From NCBI GenBank assembly GCA_015055835.1, contig SVHJ01000006.1, positions 1 through 48,839 on the forward strand: a DNA stretch of 48,839 bases. The letters run 5' to 3'. Of the stretch, positions 11,151 through 19,366 are shown piece after piece (the stretch's first letter is position 1; the number at the start of each line of letters is the position of its first letter). The position numbers were made by a program, and so were the translations under genes. Origin of the DNA: Clostridiales bacterium (GTDB lineage Bacteria > Bacillota > Clostridia > Christensenellales > Borkfalkiaceae). The notes beneath the pieces are model-generated. The model saw only the letters and a program-made list of their open reading frames with translations, made no database searches and was not told the origin of the DNA.

Positions 11151-11180
11151 AAAAAGCGAAAGAGTTTTCTTTCGCTTTTT
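11151..11180 (-). terminator. Terminator of the ABC transporter gene
   Basis: A GCGAAAGA / TCTTTCGC stem is flanked by A5 and T6, 12 bases beyond the stop of the minus-strand gene. It is near-symmetric, so it can also back up the plus-strand terminator just before it. Confidence 0.85.
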
Positions 11181-11192
11181 TGTTATGCTTTT

Positions 11193-13637
11193 TTATTCCG
11201 TTCTTAGTGCAACTACTGGATCTTTTTTAGATGCAATTCTTGCTGGAACAAGACCTGCTATTAACGTTAAACATATACTTATTATTACTAATACTATTGC
11301 ATCAACTATCGCTAACGACGCTAAGTTTCCTACCTCAGGTATTAACGAACTTAAAATTAAGTTTATCGGGATAGATAGTAAATAGGTAACCCCTATTCCT
11401 ATTAACCCTGCAAATAGACCGATAATAAAGGTTTCTGCGTTAAATACGTTTGAAATTTCCCCTTTTGATGCGCCAAGTGAACGAAGAACACCTATTTCTT
11501 TAGTTCTTTCAACTACTGAAGTGTAGGTTATAATTCCTATCATTACGCTTGATACTACTAGTGAAATTGAAGTAAAGGCAATTAGTACGTATGAAACAGC
11601 GTCAACCATTGTGCTTAACATACCAAACATCATATCCATCATATCTGTGTAAGCTACTATGTTTTCATTACCCTCTTCATAATTATTATTCCAAGCGTCT
11701 AAACGGGCTTTTATTTCTGCTTTTGCGTCAAAATCTTTTGCGTAAATGTTTATTTGTGACGGTGTATCTTTACCAGCAAGTTGGCGAATACTCATTCCAC
11801 CACCGTCAACAACCATTCCTAAACCGTTGCCAAACTTATTTGCATAATCAACTATCGTTGAGGTTTTATTTTCTTCAATAACCTTTTTAGTTAATGCAGG
11901 GGTATAATTTATACCTGAATTTAATATTCCGTCAACACCGTCTTTTACACGAAGAATACCAACTATTTTAATTTCATCAAGACCTTCTTCACTACCTGTT
12001 AAGGTGTTAGAAGTAAACCCTGTCGCCCCTAAAGCGTACATTAAATTATTGTTTGCTAGGTAGAACTTTTTGCCCTCATTAGTTTCGGTAGTTACTATGC
12101 TTTCTAAATCAACCTCTTTAGCATCTCTAAAAGTTACCTCTCCGTCAGAGGTTATGTCTGCAGGGATAAGTCCTAAAAAGGCAAGCGTCATATCGCTAAC
12201 GCCGTTATATCTATCTACTACAAGCACAGTTTCATTAAATACACCCTCTTCAAAAGATGGCATTTTACCATATAAAAGGTCGTACTGTTCTTCAATTAGT
12301 TCTCTGCTATTTGGCATTGCTGAAACGGTTGGGATATATTGTCTAACAAAGTCGGTACTCATACCCATTGCTTGTTGTAAACTGTCGTCATACCTTACTT
12401 GAATGCTCTTCATAACTTGGTCAATAGAACCAAAATTACCACTTTCCGTTAAAGGCGCGCCGTCAACCGTTACGTCAAAATTCGTATATAAATACTTTGT
12501 CATATCAAAACCATATTTATATTCTATATCATAATAAAGTTCTTCATTAGTGCCCATTAAATAGTCTAAAAAACCGTTAGAATTTGTTAAGTTATTACTT
12601 TTTAACATACCTTTTAGTTTAGAAAAGGCTTCTTCAACTAAAACGTTATCTAACTTAGGATATTTTTCCATTATACTTGGCGCAGTCATTTCGGAAAAAT
12701 TTGATAAATCAACTACGCTTTCACTAATAGTCAATGGATATGCCCCTAAACTGTCCGTTTGCATTCTTGCCATATATGCGTTAAAGCCGTTTGATAACGC
12801 TAATACTAACGCAACGCCGATTATACCTATACTACCAGCAACACTTGTTAAAATAGTTTTTGCCTTTTTTGAGAAAAGGTTTTTAAGGGAAAGCATAAAC
12901 GCCGTTTTTATGCCCATTTTTGGCTTTCTATTTTTCTTTTGTTCGTAAACGGTAGTATCTTCGTAAGGATTAGTATCGCCAACAACCTTACCGTCTAAAA
13001 GATTAATTATTCTTGTTGAATATTCTTTAGCAAGGTCTGGGTTATGCGTTACCATTATAACTAATTTATCTAAAGCAATTTCTTTTAATAAATCCATTAT
13101 TTGAACGCTTGTTTCAGTATCAAGCGCCCCAGTAGGCTCGTCTGCTAAAATAATTTCAGGGTCGTTTATTAGCGCTCTTGCAATAGCAACCCTTTGCATT
13201 TGACCACCTGAAAGTTGGTTTGGCTTTTTGTTTAATTGATCGCCTAGTCCTACCCTTTCAAGCATCTTTTTTGCTTTTAACTTTCTTTCTTTTGCGCTTA
13301 TGCCTGAAAGTTCTAGCGCTAACTCTACATTCGCTAAAACCGTTTGATGTGGAATTAAGTTATAACTTTGAAACACGAAACCTATAGAACTGTTTCTATA
13401 AGCGTCCCAGTCTCTATCTTTATACTCTTTGGTTGACTTTCCTTTAATAGAAAGATCGCCTGAAGTATATCTATCAAGCCCACCGATAATATTAAGTAGG
13501 GTTGTTTTACCACAGCCACTTGGCCCTAAAATTGAAACGAATTCGTTTTTTCTAAAAGTTACGTTAACGTTATTTAATGCAACTACTTTGTTGTCGCCAG
13601 ATAAATAAATTTTGGAAATATTTGTTAATTTTAACAT
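11193..13637 (-). CDS. MacB-like ABC transporter, ATPase fused to FtsX-type permease
   Basis: An 814-residue fusion. Residues 1-230 are an ABC ATPase of the LolD/MacB class, with Walker A GPSGCGKTT, signature LSGGQMQRVAIARAL and Walker B IILADEPTGALD. A transmembrane helix near residue 265 (SVAGSIGIIGVALVLAL) follows. Next comes a large extracytoplasmic domain of about 390 residues, then three C-terminal helices with the FtsX motif around ERTKEIGVLRSLGASKGEI. This is the MacB type VII architecture, which works by mechanotransmission rather than classical transport. Gram-positive members export peptides or antibiotics or act in envelope stress. No histidine kinase, regulator or membrane-fusion partner is adjacent, so the substrate is unknown. 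AGGAG and AAGG lie before the ATG. Confidence 0.93.
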   Translation of the reverse strand: MLKLTNISKIYLSGDNKVVALNNVNVTFRKNEFVSILGPSGCGKTTLLNIIGGLDRYTSGDLSIKGKSTKEYKDRDWDAYRNSSIGFVFQSYNLIPHQTVLANVELALELSGISAKERKLKAKKMLERVGLGDQLNKKPNQLSGGQMQRVAIARALINDPEIILADEPTGALDTETSVQIMDLLKEIALDKLVIMVTHNPDLAKEYSTRIINLLDGKVVGDTNPYEDTTVYEQKKNRKPKMGIKTAFMLSLKNLFSKKAKTILTSVAGSIGIIGVALVLALSNGFNAYMARMQTDSLGAYPLTISESVVDLSNFSEMTAPSIMEKYPKLDNVLVEEAFSKLKGMLKSNNLTNSNGFLDYLMGTNEELYYDIEYKYGFDMTKYLYTNFDVTVDGAPLTESGNFGSIDQVMKSIQVRYDDSLQQAMGMSTDFVRQYIPTVSAMPNSRELIEEQYDLLYGKMPSFEEGVFNETVLVVDRYNGVSDMTLAFLGLIPADITSDGEVTFRDAKEVDLESIVTTETNEGKKFYLANNNLMYALGATGFTSNTLTGSEEGLDEIKIVGILRVKDGVDGILNSGINYTPALTKKVIEENKTSTIVDYANKFGNGLGMVVDGGGMSIRQLAGKDTPSQINIYAKDFDAKAEIKARLDAWNNNYEEGNENIVAYTDMMDMMFGMLSTMVDAVSYVLIAFTSISLVVSSVMIGIITYTSVVERTKEIGVLRSLGASKGEISNVFNAETFIIGLFAGLIGIGVTYLLSIPINLILSSLIPEVGNLASLAIVDAIVLVIISICLTLIAGLVPARIASKKDPVVALRTE

Positions 13638-13705
13638 CCTTTTCTCCTATTACCTATTTAGAGTATTGTATAACAATAATATTTAAAAATACTTGAAAAA
13701 AATTA

Positions 13706-13727
13706 AAATCACCTAAAAAGGTGATTT
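13706..13727 (-). terminator. Terminator of the small multidrug-export gene
   Basis: A nine-base-pair stem AAATCACCT / AGGTGATTT with a four-base loop. Read on the minus strand, it is followed by TTTTAATTTTTTT-like sequence. Confidence 0.75.
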
Positions 13728-13769
13728 CTTTAGTAGTTATATCTTTTTTATTTTATATCGCTAAATAAC

Positions 13770-14408
13770 TTAATTATTTTTATCTGTTTCTTCTTTGTTT
13801 TTCTTTGGAAGGACAAGTTTTAATATTATTAAAACCGTTAAAATAAGAACAATTCCAAATAATCCTAATAATATATAAGTAACGTACGCCTCAAACAACT
13901 CTCCTATTATAGAAATTATAATACCAGCAACTAAGTTACCTAAAATTATAGCGCTTGCCCCGTGATGAATTTTCATATTTAAGAACACGGCTATAGCAGT
14001 ACCCATCCATACCCCCGTTAACGGAAGTGGAATTCCAACAAAAATAAATACTGCAAGCCATTCTATCTTTTCTTTAGTTAACTTTCCTTTTTTATTATTT
14101 TCTTGTTGTTTTTTTACTGCGTTTTGCGCTTTATCGTTTATATACTCTTCTACTCTATATACAAAGCGTTCGAAAATTTTAATCTTTTTTAATAGTTTAA
14201 ATACTGGAATTAACAATAAATATACTAAAAATGATGCTATAGACGAGCCAATAAATGCTAAAATAAAACTTTCTAAAAAGTCTATCCCTGCACCCCTTGC
14301 AAACAAAATTCCACCTTTTAATTCTATCATAGGGAACATTGAAATCACTATGGTTGCAAGTTTACTATTGCCAAGCGCTGTGCTAATTGCCGTTATTACT
14401 GCATCCAT
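13770..14408 (-). CDS. Small multidrug export protein family membrane protein (COG2426)
   Basis: A 212-residue membrane protein. MFPMIELKGGILFARGAG, FIGSSIASFLVYLLLIP and VGIPLPLTGVWMGTAIAVF, with a basic cytoplasmic loop between, match the Sm_multidrug_ex family. That name rests on very little experiment, so transport of drugs is not established. I place the start at the ATG preceded by AGGAGGG with a seven-base spacer. A 48-codon upstream extension crosses the promoter and is not coding. A consensus promoter carries an inverted repeat on its -10, suggesting repression. The C-terminus is hydrophilic (LPKKNKEETDKNN). Confidence 0.88.
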   Translation of the reverse strand: MDAVITAISTALGNSKLATIVISMFPMIELKGGILFARGAGIDFLESFILAFIGSSIASFLVYLLLIPVFKLLKKIKIFERFVYRVEEYINDKAQNAVKKQQENNKKGKLTKEKIEWLAVFIFVGIPLPLTGVWMGTAIAVFLNMKIHHGASAIILGNLVAGIIISIIGELFEAYVTYILLGLFGIVLILTVLIILKLVLPKKNKEETDKNN

Positions 14409-14484
14409 TTTAGTTCCCTCCTGTTTTTTTTGATAAAATCCTTGAAAAATTTTGATTTTTAGATTAATATATTTACTGTAATAC

Positions 14485-14503
14485 TTTATACTTAAAGTAT
14501 AAA
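14485..14503. promoter_or_regulatory. Operator-like palindrome over the promoter of the export gene
   Basis: A 19-base inverted repeat, TTTATACTT-A-AAGTATAAA, has nine perfect base pairs of symmetry about one central base. It covers the -10 box and predicted start site of the minus-strand promoter at 14496-14524. It lies in the divergent spacer between the export gene and the TtcA-like gene, so a bound repressor could affect both. No regulator gene is adjacent. Confidence 0.55.
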
Positions 14504-14524
14504 ACGAACCTTTAATTTTGTCAA
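14496..14524 (-). promoter_or_regulatory. Consensus promoter of the small multidrug-export gene
   Basis: On the minus strand a perfect TTGACA (14524-14519), a 17-base spacer and TATACT (14501-14496) give a leader of about 80 bases before the ATG at 14408. Confidence 0.8.
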
Positions 14525-14540
14525 TAAAAAAGAGGCACTT

Positions 14541-15287
14541 ATGACTACACAAAAAATGCTTTCTCCTTTTAGAAAGGCTTTAACAGATTTTAAAATGATT
14601 AAAGACGGCGATAAAATTGCCGTTGGAATATCTGGTGGTAAAGATTCGCTTACACTCCTAAATCTTCTTTCTGCATATAAGCGTTTTGCACCTGAAAAAT
14701 TTGATTTGGTTGCAATAACTGTTGACCTTAATTTTAAAGATGCGCCAAATGATTTTACCCCTATAAAAGAGTTTTGTGATGAACTTGAAGTTCCTTATTT
14801 TGTAGAAAAAACGGAAATTGGGGAAATTATTTTTGACGTTAGAAAGGAAACCAATCCTTGCTCACTTTGCTCTAAAATGAGAAAGGGCGCGTTAAACTCC
14901 GTTGCTAAAGAAAAGGGTTGTAACAAGGTTGCTTTAGGACACCACCGTGACGACGTTATTGAAACTTTTTTCCTTTCACTTTTCTTTGAGGGTAGGCTTT
15001 CAACCTTTGCCCCTAAAAGTTATCTTTCTAAAATGGATTTAGGGTTGATTAGACCAATGATTTATATTGAAGAAAAGAATATTAAGGCTTATTCAAAAGA
15101 CTTCCCTGTGGTTAAAAACCGTTGCCCGGCAGACACAAACACTAAAAGGGAAGAAATTAAAAATTACGTCAACAAAATACAAGAAGATATTCCGTTTTTA
15201 CGAGATAGAATTTTTTCTGCAATTAAAAGTCCTGATAGATACCACCTTTTTGATAAGTTTTTTAGGGAAGTTGACGATATTTTATAA
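14541..15287 (+). CDS. TtcA-like PP-loop tRNA thiolation protein
   Basis: A 248-residue N-type ATP pyrophosphatase of the TtcA family. The PP-loop SGGKDS is at residues 31-36, the CSLC pair at residues 108 and 111 is followed by SKMRKGAL, and ALGHHRDDVIETF follows. E. coli TtcA makes 2-thiocytidine-32 with a [4Fe-4S] cluster held by three cysteines. Here the third is probably Cys196 in NRCPAD. E. coli TtcA has a CxxC at that point and this protein has a single Cys. The family is clear; the modified base and tRNA set in this organism are inferred. GAGG lies before the ATG. It is a single gene. Confidence 0.88.
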   Translation: MTTQKMLSPFRKALTDFKMIKDGDKIAVGISGGKDSLTLLNLLSAYKRFAPEKFDLVAITVDLNFKDAPNDFTPIKEFCDELEVPYFVEKTEIGEIIFDVRKETNPCSLCSKMRKGALNSVAKEKGCNKVALGHHRDDVIETFFLSLFFEGRLSTFAPKSYLSKMDLGLIRPMIYIEEKNIKAYSKDFPVVKNRCPADTNTKREEIKNYVNKIQEDIPFLRDRIFSAIKSPDRYHLFDKFFREVDDIL

Positions 15288-15300
15288 AAATAAAAAAATT

Positions 15301-15328
15301 AAACCCGTTGTTAATAAACAACGGGTTT
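15301..15328. terminator. Bidirectional terminator between the TtcA-like and LRR genes
   Basis: A 12-base-pair perfect stem AAACCCGTTGTT / AACAACGGGTTT with an AATA loop. T runs follow on both strands, so it ends both converging genes. Confidence 0.92.
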
Positions 15329-15352
15329 TTATCTTTTGTAAAAACTTTTATT

Positions 15353-16567
15353 TTATATTTTAGTTCCGTTAAATACTCTTTCGCCTAAAATTACGTCGCC
15401 AACATATAAACAACTTTCAAGTACGGTACAACCGTTAAATGCGTCGTCGTCAATTAAAGAAAGTGTTTTGAAATTTCTTAAATCTATATTTTTTAATTCA
15501 ACACAATTCTTAAATGCTGAAGAGTAAATTTTTGTATCAGTTGCGTTACCTTCTTTCACGTTAACTAATACTAATTCTTTTGCGTTTTCAAAAGCACCAA
15601 CACCAATCTTTTCAACGTTTGCGCTCATTTCTACCGTTTCAAGTTTAGTAGCGTTATAGAAAGCATAGTTTCCTATTTCTTTTAAATTTTCATTTAAGAA
15701 TAAAGTCTTAACAGCACTATTACTAAATGCGTTTTCGCCAATTCTTTCTACATTTTTAGTTAAAGAAACTTTTGTAAGTTTAGAACCACTAAATGCACCG
15801 TTATCTATTTCTTTTAATGCTGAGTCTTTAGTAAACTTAATAGATGCAGTATCGCTAATACCTAATTCATTCTTTAAGTTAGGGCATTCAATAAATGCGT
15901 TTTCGCCAATTCTTTCTACAGCATCAGCAACTACAACTTGTTTTAAACCTGTACAACCGTTAAACGCATTGTCGCCAATTTCTGTAATTTTGCCTTCTAA
16001 ATTAACCTTTTCTAATCTAGTAATACCACTAAATGCGTATCTTGGAAGTTCATAATCTTCTGTTGCTACGATATTTACAGTTTTTAAAGTGTTTGGTAAG
16101 TATAAACTAATAGTGCCACTTTGGCTGTAGTTTTGGGTTACGCTATAACCCTCACTTTCTTCATATGCTTCAGTTGTTAAGAAAGTATAACCAAATAATC
16201 TTTGGTCGTTAACTGCGTCAGCCTTTGCACCAACAAATGGAAGTGTGATTTTTTCTAACTTTTTCATATTAGCAAAAGCACCCTCACCAATTTCTTTAAC
16301 TGAAGAACCAACGATAATTTCCGTTAAGCTTGAGTTTCCACTAAACGCACCCTTTTTAATTGCACCGATTTCTTTACCATCAACCTTATCGATTGTTAAA
16401 GAAGTAACGCCTGTTTCTTGAACGTAGTCGATTACCGTATAAACCCCGTCAATATAACGGATTTTTAAACCACTGTCGCCTTTGCCTGTTGGAGTATCAC
16501 AAGCAATAACCGCTGAAAGTGATAAAACAAATACAAGGCTTAGTAGTAGGTATAAAAGCTTTTTCAT
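15353..16567 (-). CDS. BspA-type leucine-rich-repeat lipoprotein
   Basis: A 404-residue surface lipoprotein. The signal peptide MKKLLYLLLSLVFVLSLS... ends in a good lipobox, VIAC, at Cys23. The mature chain is a string of about ten LRR_5 (Treponema pallidum/BspA-like) repeats. Each has the pattern IGxxAFxxxxxLxxVxLxxxVxxIGxxAF, for example IGENAFSNSAVKTLFLNENL. Such proteins mediate binding to host or microbial surfaces in gut and oral bacteria; the ligand here is unknown. AGGAGC precedes the ATG and a consensus promoter lies 44 bases before the start. It is monocistronic. Confidence 0.92.
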   Translation of the reverse strand: MKKLLYLLLSLVFVLSLSAVIACDTPTGKGDSGLKIRYIDGVYTVIDYVQETGVTSLTIDKVDGKEIGAIKKGAFSGNSSLTEIIVGSSVKEIGEGAFANMKKLEKITLPFVGAKADAVNDQRLFGYTFLTTEAYEESEGYSVTQNYSQSGTISLYLPNTLKTVNIVATEDYELPRYAFSGITRLEKVNLEGKITEIGDNAFNGCTGLKQVVVADAVERIGENAFIECPNLKNELGISDTASIKFTKDSALKEIDNGAFSGSKLTKVSLTKNVERIGENAFSNSAVKTLFLNENLKEIGNYAFYNATKLETVEMSANVEKIGVGAFENAKELVLVNVKEGNATDTKIYSSAFKNCVELKNIDLRNFKTLSLIDDDAFNGCTVLESCLYVGDVILGERVFNGTKI

Positions 16568-16610
16568 TATTTTGCTCCTTAAAATTTAAACATAATACTT
16601 ATACCCGTTA

Positions 16611-16639
16611 ATTTTATCATTTTATGTTTTTTTTGTCAA
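16611..16639 (-). promoter_or_regulatory. Consensus promoter of the LRR lipoprotein gene
   Basis: A perfect TTGACA (16639-16634), a 17-base spacer and TAAAAT (16616-16611) on the minus strand. Confidence 0.78.
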
Positions 16640-16702
16640 TAAATAATTATATTTAATTAGTTTATATTTCTACTTTTTATATTCTATAATCATTTAAAAA
16701 GA

Positions 16703-16728
16703 AAAAAGGGTAAATATTTACCCTTTTT
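16703..16728 (-). terminator. Terminator of the M1 peptidase gene
   Basis: A perfect 26-base palindrome with core GGGTAAAT-ATTTACCC, flanked by A5 and T5. It overlaps the last two bases of the stop codon of the minus-strand gene. Confidence 0.85.
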
Positions 16729-18178
16729 ATAATATTACCTTGCCGTCTATAAAACTTCTAAAATAACTTTCTACGTCCACCCCTGATTTTGAAAAAGCAT
16801 ATATCAAATCATCTGGAGTTGCTATTTTATATTGATTTTCTTCACAATACCCTTTTAATGAACTAAAAAATCTTTTGTCGCCTATATCACGCCTTAACCT
16901 ATCAAACATTATGCTTGGCTTTACGTAACTTAAATTGACGTATTCGTATTCGCTTTTATAATCTTTTAAGTTTCTCATAGAGGTATTTACATTTCCAAAA
17001 AGTTTGTCGTAAACGGTGCAAAAGGTTTGATAATTTTGTTCGCATATATCTACAAGCGTTTCCCTTTTTAAGCCGTATTCTTTATTATCTTCATAAAACA
17101 AAATTACCGAATATTCTGCTAACCCTTCATCTAAAAAGCCGTATTCTATTTGATTGTTTCCAACTAATCCGTACCACCATTGATGCGCCGTTTCGTGAAC
17201 GATTACTTCATTAAAACTTTGTTCTTCTAAACCGTCGCTAATATATACTAACCCAGGATATTCCATACCCCCTTCAAAAAACTTTGTTTGACAAACGGAA
17301 TAACTTTCATAAGGGTAGTTTGTAAATTTATTTGAAAAGGTTTCTATTGCTAAACTTGCCGTTTTTAATTCGTTTTCAGGCGTATTGTCGTCATAATAGT
17401 AGTAATTTATTTCCGTTTCCCCTACTTTTTTAGTTACGACTTCGAACTCTTTAGAAAGAACTAAAGCAAAATCCCTTGCATTTTTTAGAACATAACTATT
17501 TTCTACTATGCCGTTTGTTTCTTTACTTTTAACAAGTTTTCCACTACTTGCAACGACAAATTCTTTAGGTGTTTTTATACTTACCGTATAGTTTGCCGTT
17601 TCACTATAAAACGGGTCGCCTATTGCATAGTAATTGCACTCTAAAAAAGCATTTTCATAAACGGCTAAAACTGGATAAAAGTTTCCTAAGTTTACCGTCT
17701 TATCGTTATATCCTGTTCTTGCGTGAACGTTTGCAAGTTTAAGACAAAACTCCATTTCAATTTTTACCCTTTCGTTAGGAAAAAGTTCTTCTTCAAGTGG
17801 AACTGTAAGTAGGTTTAAGTCCTCCCCACCTATGTAAAAATCAACAACTTTTTCATCTACCGTTACGTTTGAAATACTCATTTCGCCGTAATTTATTCCG
17901 TTTGGATAGGCTTTTGCCGTATATTGTGGTAAAACTGGGAAATATTTTGCATCTTTTCTAAAGGCGTTGCCAAAAGTGTTGAACTTTATTTCCTTAAAAA
18001 CTACCTCTTTATCGTTAAAAAAATCTACCGACATTTTGCCGTATAGTTTATGTTCTTCTTCATTATAACTAAGGTCTAAATAATAAGAAGTTAAATCTTC
18101 TTTTTTCTTACAACCCGTAAAAGATATGCAAGAAAAAATCGTTATAATTATTATTAAAAATACAACCGTCTTTTTCAT
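16727..18178 (-). CDS. M1-family (gluzincin) metallopeptidase lipoprotein
   Basis: A 483-residue lipoprotein whose signal peptide ends FTGC at Cys23. The zinc site is HETAH near residue 327, with the second zinc Glu in FLDEGLAEY exactly 18 residues after the motif (HExxH-x18-E), as in aminopeptidase N/LTA4 hydrolase. GGMEYPGLVYI stands in for the GAMEN exopeptidase motif, so it is probably an aminopeptidase. The N-terminal ~250 residues are the beta-saddle domain. The family's ERAP/HEAT C-terminal domain is absent, which leaves a short form. I chose the ATG preceded by GGGAG. That site is buried in a terminator-like hairpin, and an upstream TTG start has no ribosome binding site. Confidence 0.9.
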   Translation of the reverse strand: MKKTVVFLIIIITIFSCISFTGCKKKEDLTSYYLDLSYNEEEHKLYGKMSVDFFNDKEVVFKEIKFNTFGNAFRKDAKYFPVLPQYTAKAYPNGINYGEMSISNVTVDEKVVDFYIGGEDLNLLTVPLEEELFPNERVKIEMEFCLKLANVHARTGYNDKTVNLGNFYPVLAVYENAFLECNYYAIGDPFYSETANYTVSIKTPKEFVVASSGKLVKSKETNGIVENSYVLKNARDFALVLSKEFEVVTKKVGETEINYYYYDDNTPENELKTASLAIETFSNKFTNYPYESYSVCQTKFFEGGMEYPGLVYISDGLEEQSFNEVIVHETAHQWWYGLVGNNQIEYGFLDEGLAEYSVILFYEDNKEYGLKRETLVDICEQNYQTFCTVYDKLFGNVNTSMRNLKDYKSEYEYVNLSYVKPSIMFDRLRRDIGDKRFFSSLKGYCEENQYKIATPDDLIYAFSKSGVDVESYFRSFIDGKVIL

Positions 18179-18221
18179 AAAAAAACTCCCTGAATACTGA
18201 TAAAATATTGTATTCAAGGAG
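18179..18221 (-). promoter_or_regulatory. Terminator-like hairpin hiding the ribosome binding site of the M1 peptidase gene
   Basis: Read on the minus strand, CUCCUUGAAUAC (18221-18210) pairs with GUAUUCAGGGAG (18197-18186) through 12 pairs, one a U-G wobble. Seven U follow and then the ATG at 18178. The 3' arm contains the only ribosome binding site, GGGAG. On the plus strand the wobble would be a C-A mismatch, which supports a minus-strand RNA role. It may terminate the M23 gene's transcript, mask translation of the next gene, or both. Confidence 0.7.
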
Positions 18222-18241
18222 GTTAAAAAAAAGAACTTTTT

Positions 18242-18877
18242 TTACTTTTCATCTAAAACTAGATACTTTTCTGGATTAATTACTTGGCTGTTTTCAATAA
18301 CTTCAAAGTGAAGATGCGCCCCATCTTTTGATTCTTGTAGATTTGTGTTAGAAACAAAGCCTATCGTATCACCTTGTAAAACTTCTGTACCAACCGTAAT
18401 TAAGTCTTCGTTTAATAAAGAATTATAAACGGTTTTTAAGCCGTTGCCATGGTCAACAGTAATAGTAACACCTGTTAAAAGATTATAATCAACACTTTCA
18501 ATAACTCCGTCGTAAACGGCGTAAACAGGTGCGCCATCTTCTGCATAAAAGTCTATTGCCGTATGCTTTGAATATCTATTTAAGGTACTGTTAAACACAA
18601 CTGTGTCAGAATAATCTTTTAATACGTAACCGTTTACTGGATAGATAAATTCTATTTTTGTACTTACGTTTTGATTTGGCGTATCAATAGGCGTATCAAC
18701 CGGCGTATCTGGTGTATCTACAGGTTTATCAACACCGGAAATTTCACCAGTAAGTGGTTTTTCCGTTTCAAAACCAAAAATAGAAACTAACGTTATTGAT
18801 AATCCTATAATTAACGCGCATAGCCCTATTATAAAATAAAAGGAATTTCTTTTGATAAAACTAAAAATTTTTGACAT
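18242..18877 (-). CDS. Membrane-anchored M23 (LytM) peptidase, SpoIIQ-like
   Basis: A 211-residue protein with one N-terminal helix (about residues 12-36) and a Pro/Thr/Asp linker built on PVDTP-type repeats (residues 50-70). A LytM domain follows. Both zinc motifs are complete, HxxxD at His105/Asp109 and HLH at 188-190, so it should be an active peptidoglycan endopeptidase. The single helix plus LytM layout and the following gene order suggest a SpoIIQ-type protein. SpoIIQ forms a channel with SpoIIIAH across the forespore membranes, and clostridial forms keep the zinc ligands. A housekeeping cell-wall hydrolase is equally possible. GGAGGT precedes the ATG. Confidence 0.85.
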   Translation of the reverse strand: MSKIFSFIKRNSFYFIIGLCALIIGLSITLVSIFGFETEKPLTGEISGVDKPVDTPDTPVDTPIDTPNQNVSTKIEFIYPVNGYVLKDYSDTVVFNSTLNRYSKHTAIDFYAEDGAPVYAVYDGVIESVDYNLLTGVTITVDHGNGLKTVYNSLLNEDLITVGTEVLQGDTIGFVSNTNLQESKDGAHLHFEVIENSQVINPEKYLVLDEK

Positions 18878-18897
18878 ATAATTACCTCCAATATGTA

Positions 18898-19296
18898 TTA
18901 AAAACTACCGAATATTAAAGGAGTTCCTAGGGTTATTTTGCCGTTTGTTGTTGATAGATGCAAATTAACCCTTTGTTTTTTTAAGGTTACGCCGTATTTT
19001 AATTTGTTTGTATAACAATAATAGTTTGTAGTTTCGCCTATTTCTTCTATAAATACTATTTTCGCATTTAAGTTTTCTATTACTTTTTTAGTTTCTTCTT
19101 CACTTAAAACGATAGATTGTCCCAAAACTCCCAAAAAATTAAAACCACCTACCACTTCTTTCGATAAAGAGCCCCCCTGCCCCTTATAAAAGACAGTTTG
19201 TTTTTCGTAATCACTAAAAACGTAATCAAAGTTTATAAAAGTAAAGGCTATCACCGTTAAACAAACGATTAACAAACAAGCAAACCTTTTAAACAT
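18898..19296 (-). CDS. Small exported protein, tentatively YwmB-like
   Basis: A 132-residue protein with an N-terminal signal or anchor helix (MFKRFACLLIVCLTVIAF) and a compact alpha/beta domain ending in ITLGTPLIFGSF. That ending and the short strand-helix pattern (EEETKKVIENLNAKIVF, then NYYCYT) recall the C-terminal part of YwmB, which lies near spoIID-spoIIQ in Bacillus. The protein is about half YwmB's length and I hold the match as weak. It lies 20 bases upstream of the SpoIIQ-like gene and is surely co-transcribed with it. The ribosome binding site AAGGAG is inside a strong hairpin. Confidence 0.7.
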   Translation of the reverse strand: MFKRFACLLIVCLTVIAFTFINFDYVFSDYEKQTVFYKGQGGSLSKEVVGGFNFLGVLGQSIVLSEEETKKVIENLNAKIVFIEEIGETTNYYCYTNKLKYGVTLKKQRVNLHLSTTNGKITLGTPLIFGSF

Positions 19297-19326
19297 AAAA
19301 AATCTCCTTTGCTTTAAGGAGATTTT
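19297..19326 (-). promoter_or_regulatory. Terminator-like hairpin hiding the ribosome binding site of the small exported protein
   Basis: On the minus strand AAAATCTCCTT (19326-19316) pairs perfectly with AAGGAGATTTT (19309-19299) across a six-base loop. Two more T follow and then the ATG at 19296. The ribosome binding site AAGGAG is wholly within the 3' arm. It lies 40 bases past the stop of the 407-residue gene and could also be that gene's terminator. It has the same architecture as the hairpin at 18179-18221. Confidence 0.72.
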
Positions 19327-19366
19327 TGACTTGTTTTTTTAGTTTTATACCTATTAAATTAAAATT

